47,148 nucleotides of DNA, taken from contig SKOZ01000094.1 in assembly GCA_007119795.1 (NCBI GenBank), positions 1-47,148 on the forward strand, read 5' to 3'. This DNA comes from Planctomycetales bacterium. GTDB taxonomy: Bacteria > Planctomycetota > Planctomycetia > Pirellulales > Thermoguttaceae. Each line of letters starts with the position of its first letter. Positions within the stretch are counted from its first letter, which is position 1. The notes beneath the pieces are model-generated. The model made no database searches and was not told where the DNA came from. It saw nothing but the letters and a program-made list of their open reading frames with translations. Both the position numbers and the translations under genes were made by a program. Shown here piece after piece: positions 17,470 to 25,492 of this stretch.

Positions 17470-18426
17470 ATGAAGGTTTCCGACATACTCGAATCGCGTC
17501 GCGCCGAGTGGCACGAACTGGAAACTCTTTGCCAGGCTCTGGAGCGATTCCCTCGGCAGGGGGTGCCCGCTGCCAAGCTGCACCGCTTCTCGGCTCTCTA
17601 CCGCGCCGCCTGCGCCGACCTGGCCCTGGCCGATTCCTACCAGCTACCCTCGGGCACGATCCATTACCTGCACCGCCTGGTGGGACGGGCCCACAACCAG
17701 CTCTACCGCAGCCGCTCTTTCCGCTTGCAGACCTGGGGGCGGCGGCTTCTCTTCGACGTCCCCCAGCAGCTCTTCGCCGACAACGCCCTGCGGCTGGCCT
17801 TCTGCCTCTTCTGGGGCGTGTTCGTGCTGTCGGCGGCCATGGCCTTCACCTCCGCGGAGTTCGCCGAGACCCTTCTCGGCGAGCAGATGGCCACCTTCGA
17901 GGAGATGTACCTGCACCCGATCGGCACCGACGATGCCAATGAGCGGAGCCTGATGATGGGCTTCTACATCCGCCACAACACCTCGATCGGCCTGCAGGTC
18001 TTCGCCTTCGGGCTCCTCTTCGGCATCGGCGGGCTGTTCGTCACCGTGTACAACGCGGCCGCCCTCGGCGCCGTTTTCGGCCACATGGCCACCCTGCCCC
18101 AGGCGGCCCACTTCTTCGATTTCGTCACGGCGCACGGCCCCTTCGAGCTCACCGCCGTGGTCCTGGCCGCGGCGGCCGGGATGCGTTTGGGCTTTGCCAT
18201 GATCGACACCAAGGGCCTCAGCCGCGGGGCTGCACTGCGGGAGGCGGCCGATGCCGCCATGCCCACCGTGGCTGCGGCCATGATCCTCTTTTTCCTCGCC
18301 GCGCTCATCGAGGCCTTCATCTCCCCCTCCGCCGCCCCCTATTGGACCAAGGCCGCCGTCGCCGCCGCATCCACCGCGATACTGGCCTTCTACTTCGTGG
18401 CCTTGGGGTATCCCCGGAGGGCCTGA
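17470..18426 (+). CDS. Stage II sporulation protein M-like membrane protein (DUF95)
   Basis: A 318-residue protein; ATG 17470 is directly preceded by an in-frame GTG at 17467. The N-terminal 110 residues are cytoplasmic and Arg-rich. The rest has about five to six membrane helices with SpoIIM hallmarks: FFDFVTAHGPFELTAVVLAA and GMRLGFAM. Planctomycetes do not sporulate like Bacillus; in this context SpoIIM-like proteins accompany RDD, DUF4129, MoxR and DUF58 genes in a conserved envelope-related module. The following gene starts 2 bp after its stop, so translation is probably coupled. Confidence 0.88.
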   Translation: MKVSDILESRRAEWHELETLCQALERFPRQGVPAAKLHRFSALYRAACADLALADSYQLPSGTIHYLHRLVGRAHNQLYRSRSFRLQTWGRRLLFDVPQQLFADNALRLAFCLFWGVFVLSAAMAFTSAEFAETLLGEQMATFEEMYLHPIGTDDANERSLMMGFYIRHNTSIGLQVFAFGLLFGIGGLFVTVYNAAALGAVFGHMATLPQAAHFFDFVTAHGPFELTAVVLAAAAGMRLGFAMIDTKGLSRGAALREAADAAMPTVAAAMILFFLAALIEAFISPSAAPYWTKAAVAAASTAILAFYFVALGYPRRA

Positions 18427-18428
18427 CC

Positions 18429-19250
18429 GTGCAGTTCGACTCCACCCGCATCGTCATCCGCGAACGGAGCTTCCCGGACATCATGGACCTGGCGCTCCGC
18501 GTCTTCCGCACCCATGCGGGCCCGCTGCTGGCCGCGTTCGTCCTGGGGATCACCCCTTTCGTCGTGCTCAACCAGTTGCTCCTCCGCGGCTTTCGGGATC
18601 CGTTGCACTTCGAAGCGGTGGAGCACTACCTGCTCTACTATCTCCTCCTGGCGATCCTCATCGTCTGGGAGATGCCCCTGGCCACGGCCGCCGCGACCCT
18701 CTTCCTCGGCCAGGCGGTCTTCGTGGGCAGGCCCCAGCCCCGGCAGATCGCCGGCGACCTCGTTCGTGCCCTCCCCCAACTGCTGCTCTTTCAGGTCATG
18801 ATCCGCGGCCTGCTCAGCGCGCTGCTCGTCCCCTGGCTGATCCTCTTCGGCGCCCGCCCCTTCATGAACGAGATCATCCTCCTGGAGCGGACACCCCTGC
18901 GGAACGATAATCCCAGGGCTTTGAGCACCTTCCAGCGCGCCAAGCTCCTCCACCGGAACCTCGAGGGATGGATCGTCGGCCGCTGGATCGCCTCGGTCTT
19001 CATGGGCACTATCCTCTGGGGCTCGCTCCTCGGTTCGCTCTGGGGCCTGGGCTTCTTCCTCTTTCACATCCTCTATTGGGAAGCCAGCGTGCAGCCGCTG
19101 GTCGTCGAATTGGTGACTTGGACGGTGATCGCCTTTTTTACTGTGGTCCGCTTCCTCGGGTACCTCGACCTGAGAATTCGCCGCGAAGGTTGGGAGGTCG
19201 AGCTCCTTCTCCGCGCCGAGGGAGCCCGACTGGCGAGGCAGATTCCATGA
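18429..19250 (+). CDS. Multi-pass membrane protein of the MoxR/DUF58 operon
   Basis: A 273-residue protein starting at GTG 18429, 2 bp after the SpoIIM stop. Upstream extension of the frame overlaps that gene. It has at least five hydrophobic segments (about 34-55, 75-95, 112-135, 185-215, 225-250) and an amphipathic, Arg-rich C-terminal tail. I recognise no family name. It could be a channel-like or scaffolding component of the envelope module encoded by its neighbours. Its stop overlaps the start of the next gene (ATGA). Confidence 0.75.
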   Translation: MQFDSTRIVIRERSFPDIMDLALRVFRTHAGPLLAAFVLGITPFVVLNQLLLRGFRDPLHFEAVEHYLLYYLLLAILIVWEMPLATAAATLFLGQAVFVGRPQPRQIAGDLVRALPQLLLFQVMIRGLLSALLVPWLILFGARPFMNEIILLERTPLRNDNPRALSTFQRAKLLHRNLEGWIVGRWIASVFMGTILWGSLLGSLWGLGFFLFHILYWEASVQPLVVELVTWTVIAFFTVVRFLGYLDLRIRREGWEVELLLRAEGARLARQIP

Positions 19251-20158
19251 CCGGTCCGCAAGCCCATCTCGCCCCCCGCCCTTCCGGCCCGGCGGCCCCG
19301 CGGCCGATTCTCGCCGGCGTGGTGCTCGTCGTGGGTGTCGCCCTGGCCCTGGAGGGCACGGCCGAGCTACGGGAGAGGGCGGGCGGTGCCGCAAATGCTG
19401 CGTGGGCCAACGGTTCGGAGCGGGCTGCGCCGGAATGGGCATACTCCGCCGCCATCGGGCACAGGGGGCAATCCCCGCAGCCTCATTCTGATCTGGCCGA
19501 CGCGGGCCAAGCCGTCGAGGCCGCCCGACGCGCCCTGGCCGATGCCGGCCGCCTCCCCTGGTACGACGCCGCAGCCGATGACCTCCGCCGCATCGAGCCG
19601 CGCCCCCCCTGGACGCCTTGGTGGGAAAGGTGGGACTTCAACTTCCGCATCCCCGGTTTCGGCCAGGTGGCCAGCGGCCTCTACTGGCTCGTTTGGTGCC
19701 TGATCGTGGTTCTGCTGGCGGCCGTCGTCGTTGTCCTCGTGCGGTTCTTTCTCCGCCGCGAGCGCGGAGAGACGGAAGAGGAGGGGCCGCAGGATAGCGA
19801 TGACCACGCGCGGCGGATCGAGGCACTCCCCTTTCCCGTGCGGGCGGCGGCCATCGACCTCTTTGCCGAGGCCCGCCGCTGCTACGCGCAGGGCCGCTTC
19901 GGCGAGGCCGTCAAGTACCTTTACAGCCATGAGCTCGTCCTTCTGGACCGGCACCAGCAGATCCATCTCGCCAGCGGCAAGACGAACCGCCAGTATCTCC
20001 GCGAGCTGAAGCATGGGCCCTTGCGGGAGATTCTCCAGCAGACGATGGTCGCCTTTGAGGACTCCTTTTTCGGCAACCACCGCATCGAGCGCCGCCGCTT
20101 CGAGACCTGCTGGCGGCAGCTGGGCCGCTTCGAAAACCTCCTCGAGGAGGCCGCCTGA
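19247..20158 (+). CDS. DUF4129 domain membrane protein
   Basis: A 303-residue protein whose ATG at 19247 overlaps the previous stop by 4 bp. It has a hydrophobic N-terminal anchor (about 19-38), an extracytoplasmic stretch of about 110 residues, a second helix at about 147-170 (LYWLVWCLIVVLLAAVVVVL) and a cytoplasmic C-terminal domain. That domain contains AARRCYAQGRFGEAVKYLYS-like text and TNRQYLREL, the DUF4129 signature with its helical repeat. DUF4129 proteins, often linked to transglutaminase or MoxR operons, have no settled function. Confidence 0.82.
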   Translation: MTGPQAHLAPRPSGPAAPRPILAGVVLVVGVALALEGTAELRERAGGAANAAWANGSERAAPEWAYSAAIGHRGQSPQPHSDLADAGQAVEAARRALADAGRLPWYDAAADDLRRIEPRPPWTPWWERWDFNFRIPGFGQVASGLYWLVWCLIVVLLAAVVVVLVRFFLRRERGETEEEGPQDSDDHARRIEALPFPVRAAAIDLFAEARRCYAQGRFGEAVKYLYSHELVLLDRHQQIHLASGKTNRQYLRELKHGPLREILQQTMVAFEDSFFGNHRIERRRFETCWRQLGRFENLLEEAA

Positions 20159-21408
20159 TGCCCGCCGAAGGGAAAGCCGCCGCGCCGCCCCGCGATCGCA
20201 CCTGGTTCATCCTGGGGATGGGCTTCGTGCTGGTTTCCCTTCTCGTGGCAGCCCTGCTCTACCTGCTCTGGCAGGAAGAGGAGCTGAACGTAATCTACGG
20301 GCGGCGGGGCGGCGTGGGAGCCGCGAGCGTCAACGGGACGGCGGTCCTCGCCGGGCTCTTCGAGCAGGCGGGCCATCGCGTGGTCTCGGTGCCCCGGCTG
20401 ACCTCCGCCGTCACCCACCGCAGCGACTGCATCGTCTGGGTCCCCGACAGCTTCGACGCCCCCGGCGAAGACAGCCTGCAGAGCATCGAGGCCTGGCTCC
20501 GGCAGGAGCCTGGGCGGACGTTCGTCTACGTGGGCCGCGACTACGACGCCGCGGCCCCCTATTGGCGGGCCGTCCTCCCCGCCGCTCCGGCCGCGGCACA
20601 GCCTCTTATCCAGGAGCAAATCACTTCGGCCGAAGAGCGCTGGACCAAGCTTCGCAGTTGGTGGCCCTCCGAATCGGAGTGCGCGTGGTTCCGGCTCGAC
20701 TACAGCCGGCCGCCGCGATCGGTCGACTCCCTGGAGGGCGATCCGCGGTGGCTCGAAGGCGTCGACGCCTCCGGGCTGGACCTCGAGCGCACCGCCCGGC
20801 TGACTCCCGCGGCCCCGCGATCCCACCATCCCTCGCCCGACGTCCTTCTGGCATCCGAGGGTGACGTACTCGTCGCACGGCTTTGGCGCGGCGAGGGCCA
20901 GGTGCTGTGTGTCGTCCACGGCGGATTCCTGCTCAACCTCCCCCTGGTGAACCTCGAACACCGCAAGCTCGCCGGCCGGCTGGTCGACGAAATCGGTCCC
21001 CCCGGAAAGACAGTTGTCTTCTTGGAGAGCGAAAGCCTCACCGTCGCCGACTACCCGCATACCGCCTCTCCTTTCGCCATCTTCCATACCTGGCCGATCA
21101 ACTGGATTCTCCTCCACCTGGCCGTGGCAGGCATCCTTTTCTGCTTCTGCCGCCTGCCGATCTTCGGGCGACCCCGAGGCCTGCCCCCCGCCGCCCCCTC
21201 CGACTTCGGAAAGCATATCGACGCCCTGGCCGAGCTCCTCGCCCGCACCGGCGACCACCAGCACGCCATGACCCGGTGGCTCCACTTCCGCCAGGCGCGC
21301 GAAGAAAAGAGCCTCCGCCCGCGCCCCGCCGTTCCGGAACTCTCGGCGACCGAACCGGCGGAGCCGAGCCCAGGCACCAGAACCCCGTCGAGGAAGATTT
21401 GCCGATGA
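20158..21408 (+). CDS. DUF4350 domain-containing membrane protein
   Basis: A 416-residue protein; start and previous stop overlap (TGATG). One N-terminal helix (about 16-40) precedes a periplasmic domain with the DUF4350 look: NVIYGRRGGVGAASVNGTAVL (20-residue core shown in part), an alpha/beta receiver with IVWVPDSFDAP and TFVYVGRDYDAAAPYW, and LCVVHGGFLLNLPLVNLEH. A second helix lies at about 317-338, followed by a cytoplasmic tail. DUF4350 genes are regularly found with DUF4129 and MoxR. The function is unknown. Confidence 0.78.
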   Translation: MPAEGKAAAPPRDRTWFILGMGFVLVSLLVAALLYLLWQEEELNVIYGRRGGVGAASVNGTAVLAGLFEQAGHRVVSVPRLTSAVTHRSDCIVWVPDSFDAPGEDSLQSIEAWLRQEPGRTFVYVGRDYDAAAPYWRAVLPAAPAAAQPLIQEQITSAEERWTKLRSWWPSESECAWFRLDYSRPPRSVDSLEGDPRWLEGVDASGLDLERTARLTPAAPRSHHPSPDVLLASEGDVLVARLWRGEGQVLCVVHGGFLLNLPLVNLEHRKLAGRLVDEIGPPGKTVVFLESESLTVADYPHTASPFAIFHTWPINWILLHLAVAGILFCFCRLPIFGRPRGLPPAAPSDFGKHIDALAELLARTGDHQHAMTRWLHFRQAREEKSLRPRPAVPELSATEPAEPSPGTRTPSRKICR

Positions 21409-22412
21409 CCGATTCCGCTCCCCAGCACGTTCCCCCCGCGCCTGCCACCCCACCCTCGCCCATGGCCCCGATCGGCAGCCTCTATCGCCGCATCCGCGAG
21501 CAGATCGACCGCATCTTCGTCGGTCAAGAGGAGCTCGTCGAGGGGACACTGGTGGCCCTCTTCTCCGGCGGTCATGCCCTCATCGAGAGTGTTCCCGGCC
21601 TGGGGAAGACCCTTTTCGTCCGCACCCTGGGCCGCGTCCTCGGCTGCCAGTTCGGCCGCATCCAGTTCACAGCGGACCTCATGCCCTCCGACATCACCGG
21701 GGCACCCGTCTTCGACATGAAGACCCAGGAGTTCCGCTTCCACCCCGGCCCGGTCTTCACGCAGTTGCTCCTCGCCGACGAGATCAACCGCTCCCCCGCG
21801 AAGACCCACGCAGCTCTGCTGGAGATCATGCAGGAGTACCGGGTCACGGTGGACCGCGTGAGCCACAAGATCCGCCGCCCCTTCCTGGTCATGGCCACGC
21901 AGAACCCCATCGAATCGGAGGGGACGTACAACCTCCCCGAGGCCGAGCTGGACCGCTTCATGTTCAAGCTCGTGGTCAACTACCCCTCGGCCGACGAGGA
22001 GGCGCGCATCCTCGACATGCATAGCCGCCAGCTCGACTTCGACGAGCGGCTCGAGGCCCTGGATACGGTGACCGGCCCGGAGGAGATCCTCGCCACCATG
22101 TCCCGCTGCGCCGAAGTGCGGATCGACCCGACGCTCCTGGAGTACGTCAACACCCTGGTGCGACTGACTCGCCAGCGGCCCCATTTCTACATGGGGGCCT
22201 CGCCGCGGGCGGGCATCGCGCTCATGCAGGGCGCGCGGACGCTGGCCGCGTTCCGGGGGCGGGACTATGCCGTCCCCGACGACGTCGTGGAGCTGGCCCT
22301 GCCCGCACTGCGCCACCGCGTGATCCTGGCCGCCGAGGCCGAAGTCGAGGGGCACGAGGTGGATACCCTGCTCAACGAGCTGATCCGTAGCGTGGAGGTG
22401 CCCCGCCTTTGA
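21405..22412 (+). CDS. MoxR family AAA+ ATPase
   Basis: A 335-residue protein; ATG 21405 overlaps the previous stop by 4 bp. The AAA+ core has Walker A VPGLGKT (Lys68), the MoxR signature FTADLMPSDITG, Walker B LLADEINRSPAK, sensor 1 MATQNPIESEGTYNLPEA and arginine finger/sensor 2 region SPRAGIALM. MoxR ATPases act as chaperones for metal insertion or complex assembly with partner von Willebrand- or DUF58-type proteins. The DUF58 gene overlaps its end, which fits that pairing. Confidence 0.95.
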   Translation: MTDSAPQHVPPAPATPPSPMAPIGSLYRRIREQIDRIFVGQEELVEGTLVALFSGGHALIESVPGLGKTLFVRTLGRVLGCQFGRIQFTADLMPSDITGAPVFDMKTQEFRFHPGPVFTQLLLADEINRSPAKTHAALLEIMQEYRVTVDRVSHKIRRPFLVMATQNPIESEGTYNLPEAELDRFMFKLVVNYPSADEEARILDMHSRQLDFDERLEALDTVTGPEEILATMSRCAEVRIDPTLLEYVNTLVRLTRQRPHFYMGASPRAGIALMQGARTLAAFRGRDYAVPDDVVELALPALRHRVILAAEAEVEGHEVDTLLNELIRSVEVPRL

Positions 22413-23797
22413 CCGCCCTGGGCCTACTCCTCGCCAAGCTCGCCCCCGCCGTGATCCTGCTGGGGGCCCTCGCCCTTTGGCGTCGGGTCTACCCGCGGAT
22501 GCCCCTGGTTTTCATCGCCGCAGCGGCAGGCGCAGCGGCGGTCGTCCTCTTCGTCTGGCCGGCGGCGCGGATCGCCATCCTGGCGGCCGATGCCCTGGTG
22601 GTGGCCGTCGCCCTCGCCGATCTGGCCACCCTTCCCCGGCAGCGCCATTTCTCGGCGGTCCGCGAGCTTGTCCGCGTGGCCTCGCTCCGCAAGCGCCACG
22701 GCGTCCGTCTCACGCTCATCAACCAGGCCCGCCGCAACTTCCTCGTTACCGTGCGCGACGGCGTCCCCCACGAACTGGCCCCCGATCCCGACCACTTCAC
22801 CACCCCTTTCGCGGGCCGCAGCCGGCTCGTCCTCCACTACGAGCTCCACCCCCAGCGCCGCGGCGCCTACACGATCGAGCCGGTCCACCTCCGCGTCCGC
22901 AGCCGCCTGGGGCTCTGGGATCGCTTCGTCGACGCTCCCGCCGCCTCGGTGGTCCACGTCTATCCCGACTTGAAGCAGCTCCGCCAATACGCCCTCCTGG
23001 CCCGCACCGACCGCCTGAACCTCCTGGGAGTGCGGCGGACGCGGCGGATCGGGCAGGATCACGAGTTCGAACGGCTCCGCGACTACACCATCGACGACAA
23101 CTACAAGCACATCGAGTGGCGGGCCACCGCCCGCCGCCGCAAGCTCACCGTCAAGGACTTCCAGGCCACCCAGGCGCAGCGGATCGTCTTGCTGCTCGAC
23201 TGCGGGCGGATGATGACCAACGAGGCCGAGGGGATCAGTCTGCTCGACCACGGACTCAACGCCGCGCTGATGCTCGCCTACGTGGCCCTCCGCCAGGGCG
23301 ACTCCGTAGGGATGATCGCCTTCTCCGACGAGATCCACAGCTTCGTCCCGCCCGGCAGCGGCATGCACCAGATGAACCGCCTCCTGCACGCCGGCTTCGA
23401 CCGCTTCCCCCGGCTCGTCGAGTCGCGCTACGACCAGGCCTTCCGCTGCCTGGCGACCCACTGCCGCCGCCGCGCCCTGGTGATTCTCATCACCAGCGTC
23501 ATCGACGAAGTCAACGCCGGCCAGGTGGAGCGTTACCTGACGAATCTCGTCGGCCGCCACCTGCCCCTGGCGGTGCTGCTCCGCGACCGCCGCCTCTTCG
23601 AGGCCGTGGAGGTAGAGCATCCCGCGGGCAAGGCCCTCTGGCGGGCCGCCGTGGCCGCGGAGATCCTCTCCTGGCGGCGCCAACTCCTCTCCGACCTGGA
23701 AAGCAAAGGCGCCCTGACCCTTGACGTCCTCCCCCAGGTGCTTACCGCACCGCTCATCAACCGCTACCTCGAGGTGAAGGCCCGGCACTTGCTCTGA
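22409..23797 (+). CDS. DUF58 domain protein (MoxR partner)
   Basis: A 462-residue protein starting at TTG 22409, whose codon overlaps the MoxR stop (TTGA). Two or three N-terminal membrane helices (about 5-75) precede a beta-rich domain. The DUF58 core follows: RRIGQDHEFERLRDYTIDDN, then HIEWRATARRRKLTVKDF, then a vWA-like region with IVLLLDCGRMM and GMIAFSD. Asp and Ser residues of a partial MIDAS motif are visible. DUF58 proteins are the usual partners of MoxR ATPases. It is the last gene of the operon, followed by a 207-bp region with heptamer arrays. Confidence 0.9.
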   Translation: MTALGLLLAKLAPAVILLGALALWRRVYPRMPLVFIAAAAGAAAVVLFVWPAARIAILAADALVVAVALADLATLPRQRHFSAVRELVRVASLRKRHGVRLTLINQARRNFLVTVRDGVPHELAPDPDHFTTPFAGRSRLVLHYELHPQRRGAYTIEPVHLRVRSRLGLWDRFVDAPAASVVHVYPDLKQLRQYALLARTDRLNLLGVRRTRRIGQDHEFERLRDYTIDDNYKHIEWRATARRRKLTVKDFQATQAQRIVLLLDCGRMMTNEAEGISLLDHGLNAALMLAYVALRQGDSVGMIAFSDEIHSFVPPGSGMHQMNRLLHAGFDRFPRLVESRYDQAFRCLATHCRRRALVILITSVIDEVNAGQVERYLTNLVGRHLPLAVLLRDRRLFEAVEVEHPAGKALWRAAVAAEILSWRRQLLSDLESKGALTLDVLPQVLTAPLINRYLEVKARHLL

Positions 23798-23806
23798 GGG
23801 GCGGGA

Positions 23807-23964
23807 GTTCTCGGTTTGCGCGTTCGGTTTTCGGTCCGGGGCAAGAAATCGAGCGGCAGCTGGACGGTCTTCCCCGCCTCGGGCGCGTCCCGATCCACAC
23901 GATCCCCCAAGCGACACGATCGACACCCACCAGCCACGAGTCACCAGCCACCAGCCACCACGCG
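23807..23964. repeat. Two heptamer arrays between the DUF58 gene and the response-regulator gene
   Basis: Left array 23807-23841: GTTCTCG, GTTTGCG, CGTTCGG, TTTTCGG, TCCGGGG (the GTTTTCG/ACCGAAA type). Right array 23923-23964: ACACCCA, CCAGCCA, CGAGTCA, CCAGCCA, CCAGCCA, CCACGCG. The right one matches the array at 7219-7239 unit by unit (CCAGCCA, then CxxxTCA, then CCAGCCA). The 80 bp between them hold nothing I can identify. This is also the promoter region of the regulator gene; no sigma factor motif is clear. Confidence 0.75.
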
Positions 23965-24004
23965 GCCCCTGTGCGCTCCGGGGCGGCTGCGGTATCATCC
24001 GGGT

Positions 24005-25429
24005 ATGGTCCGTTCCGAAGCCAAGACGAGTCCCTCTTTGGGGGAGAAAGCCGCCGTACGCCAGGGGCCTCTGGGGGAGGTCCTGATCGTCGACAACGAC
24101 GTCGACCATGCCGAGACGGTCGCCGAGGTCCTGGAGCGCATCGGCTACCACAGCCGGGTGGCCGCCTCAGGCGCCGAGGGGGCGTGCCTCATCGAGGAGA
24201 ACCCTTTCGACGTCATCATCACCGACCTGGTGATGAGCGACGTGGACGGGATGGAGATCCTGCGGCGGGCCAAGAGCGAGCAGCCCGAGGCCGAAGTCAT
24301 CCTCCTTACCGGCCACGGCACGATCCCCTCGGCGGTCCAGGCGATGCAGCAGGGGGCCTTCAACTACCTCCTCAAGCCGCTGGACATCCAGCACCTGCGG
24401 GCCGTGGTGGAAAAGGCGGTGGAGAATGCCCGCCTGCGGCGGACGAACGTCGAGCTGCACCGCCGACTGGACGAGAGATTCGGCTTCGAGGGGGTCATCG
24501 GCGACAGCGCGCAGATGCGCACCGTCATCGAACGCCTCAAGCGGATCGCGCCCACCAACGCCAGCGTGCTCATCGAGGGGGAGACGGGCACCGGCAAGGA
24601 GCTCGTCGCCCAGGCGATCCACCAGAACAGCCCCCGCAAGAACAAGCCCTTCGTGGCCCTCAACTGCGCGGCCCTGAGCGAGAATATCCTGGAGAGCGAG
24701 CTCTTCGGACATGTCAGGGGGGCCTTCACCGACGCCTCGTCGGACCGCGTGGGCAAGTTCGAATACGCCCACGGCGGCACGATGTTCCTCGACGAAGTGG
24801 GCGACATGCCCATGCCCACCCAGATCAAGCTCCTGCGGGTGCTGGAGAACGGCCAGATCACCCGCGTGGGCTCGAACGAGTCGATCCGCGTCAACGTCCG
24901 CATCCTCTCCGCGACGAACCGCAATCTGGAAGTGGCGATCGCCGAAGGGACCTTTCGGAGCGACCTCTATCACCGCCTCAAGGTGGTCACCATCCGCCTC
25001 CCCACGCTGCTGGAGCGGAGCGACGACATTCCCATCCTCATCGACCATTTCCTGCGGCTCTTCGCCCGCCAACACGACAAGCAGATCCGCGGGGTCTCCG
25101 CGGCGGCCCGCCACAAGCTGCTCGCCTACCCCTGGCCGGGGAACGTGCGGCAGTTGAAGAACGTCATCGAGAGCATGGTGGTCGTCGACTACGACGGACT
25201 CCTCGACGTCGACGACCTGCCCGAGGAGCTCGCCGATCCGGCCGAGTCCAACGGCCCGCCCGCTCGGGAGTCGCTCGTCCGACTCGTGGGCCGGCCGCTC
25301 GAAGAGATCGAGCGCCTCTTCATCGCCGAAACGCTCCGCGTCAACGGCGGCAACCGCGAGGCCGCCGCCAAGCAACTGGGCATCAGCGAGCGGACGCTCT
25401 ACCGCAAGATCAAGGAATTCAATCTCTAG
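24005..25429 (+). CDS. NtrC-family sigma-54 response regulator
   Basis: A 474-residue protein from ATG 24005. Receiver domain (about 24-140): acidic pocket VDNDVD, phospho-acceptor Asp74 in ITDLVM, Lys in LLKPLD. The AAA+ domain (about 165-400) has Walker A GETGTGKE (192-199), Walker [14 protein letters not shown] and arginine-finger region RSDLYHRL. The sigma-54 contact loop reads GAFTDA (239-244) instead of the usual GAFTGA. The C-terminal Fis-type helix-turn-helix is [20 protein letters not shown]. No histidine kinase gene is adjacent. Targets are unknown. The stop is followed by mutL after 63 bp. Confidence 0.94.
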   Translation: MVRSEAKTSPSLGEKAAVRQGPLGEVLIVDNDVDHAETVAEVLERIGYHSRVAASGAEGACLIEENPFDVIITDLVMSDVDGMEILRRAKSEQPEAEVILLTGHGTIPSAVQAMQQGAFNYLLKPLDIQHLRAVVEKAVENARLRRTNVELHRRLDERFGFEGVIGDSAQMRTVIERLKRIAPTNASVLIEGETGTGKELVAQAIHQNSPRKNKPFVALNCAALSENILESELFGHVRGAFTDASSDRVGKFEYAHGGTMFLDEVGDMPMPTQIKLLRVLENGQITRVGSNESIRVNVRILSATNRNLEVAIAEGTFRSDLYHRLKVVTIRLPTLLERSDDIPILIDHFLRLFARQHDKQIRGVSAAARHKLLAYPWPGNVRQLKNVIESMVVVDYDGLLDVDDLPEELADPAESNGPPARESLVRLVGRPLEEIERLFIAETLRVNGGNREAAAKQLGISERTLYRKIKEFNL

Positions 25430-25492
25430 AGGGATCCCAGCCGGACCAGGGGCGCACCCAGCCGCCCTCCCCGACTCCCTCCTGGACGTGGC

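Noticed and set aside
23923..23964. CRISPR array
   Set aside because: Units are 7 bp, contiguous and degenerate; there are no spacers of 30-40 bp and no cas genes.
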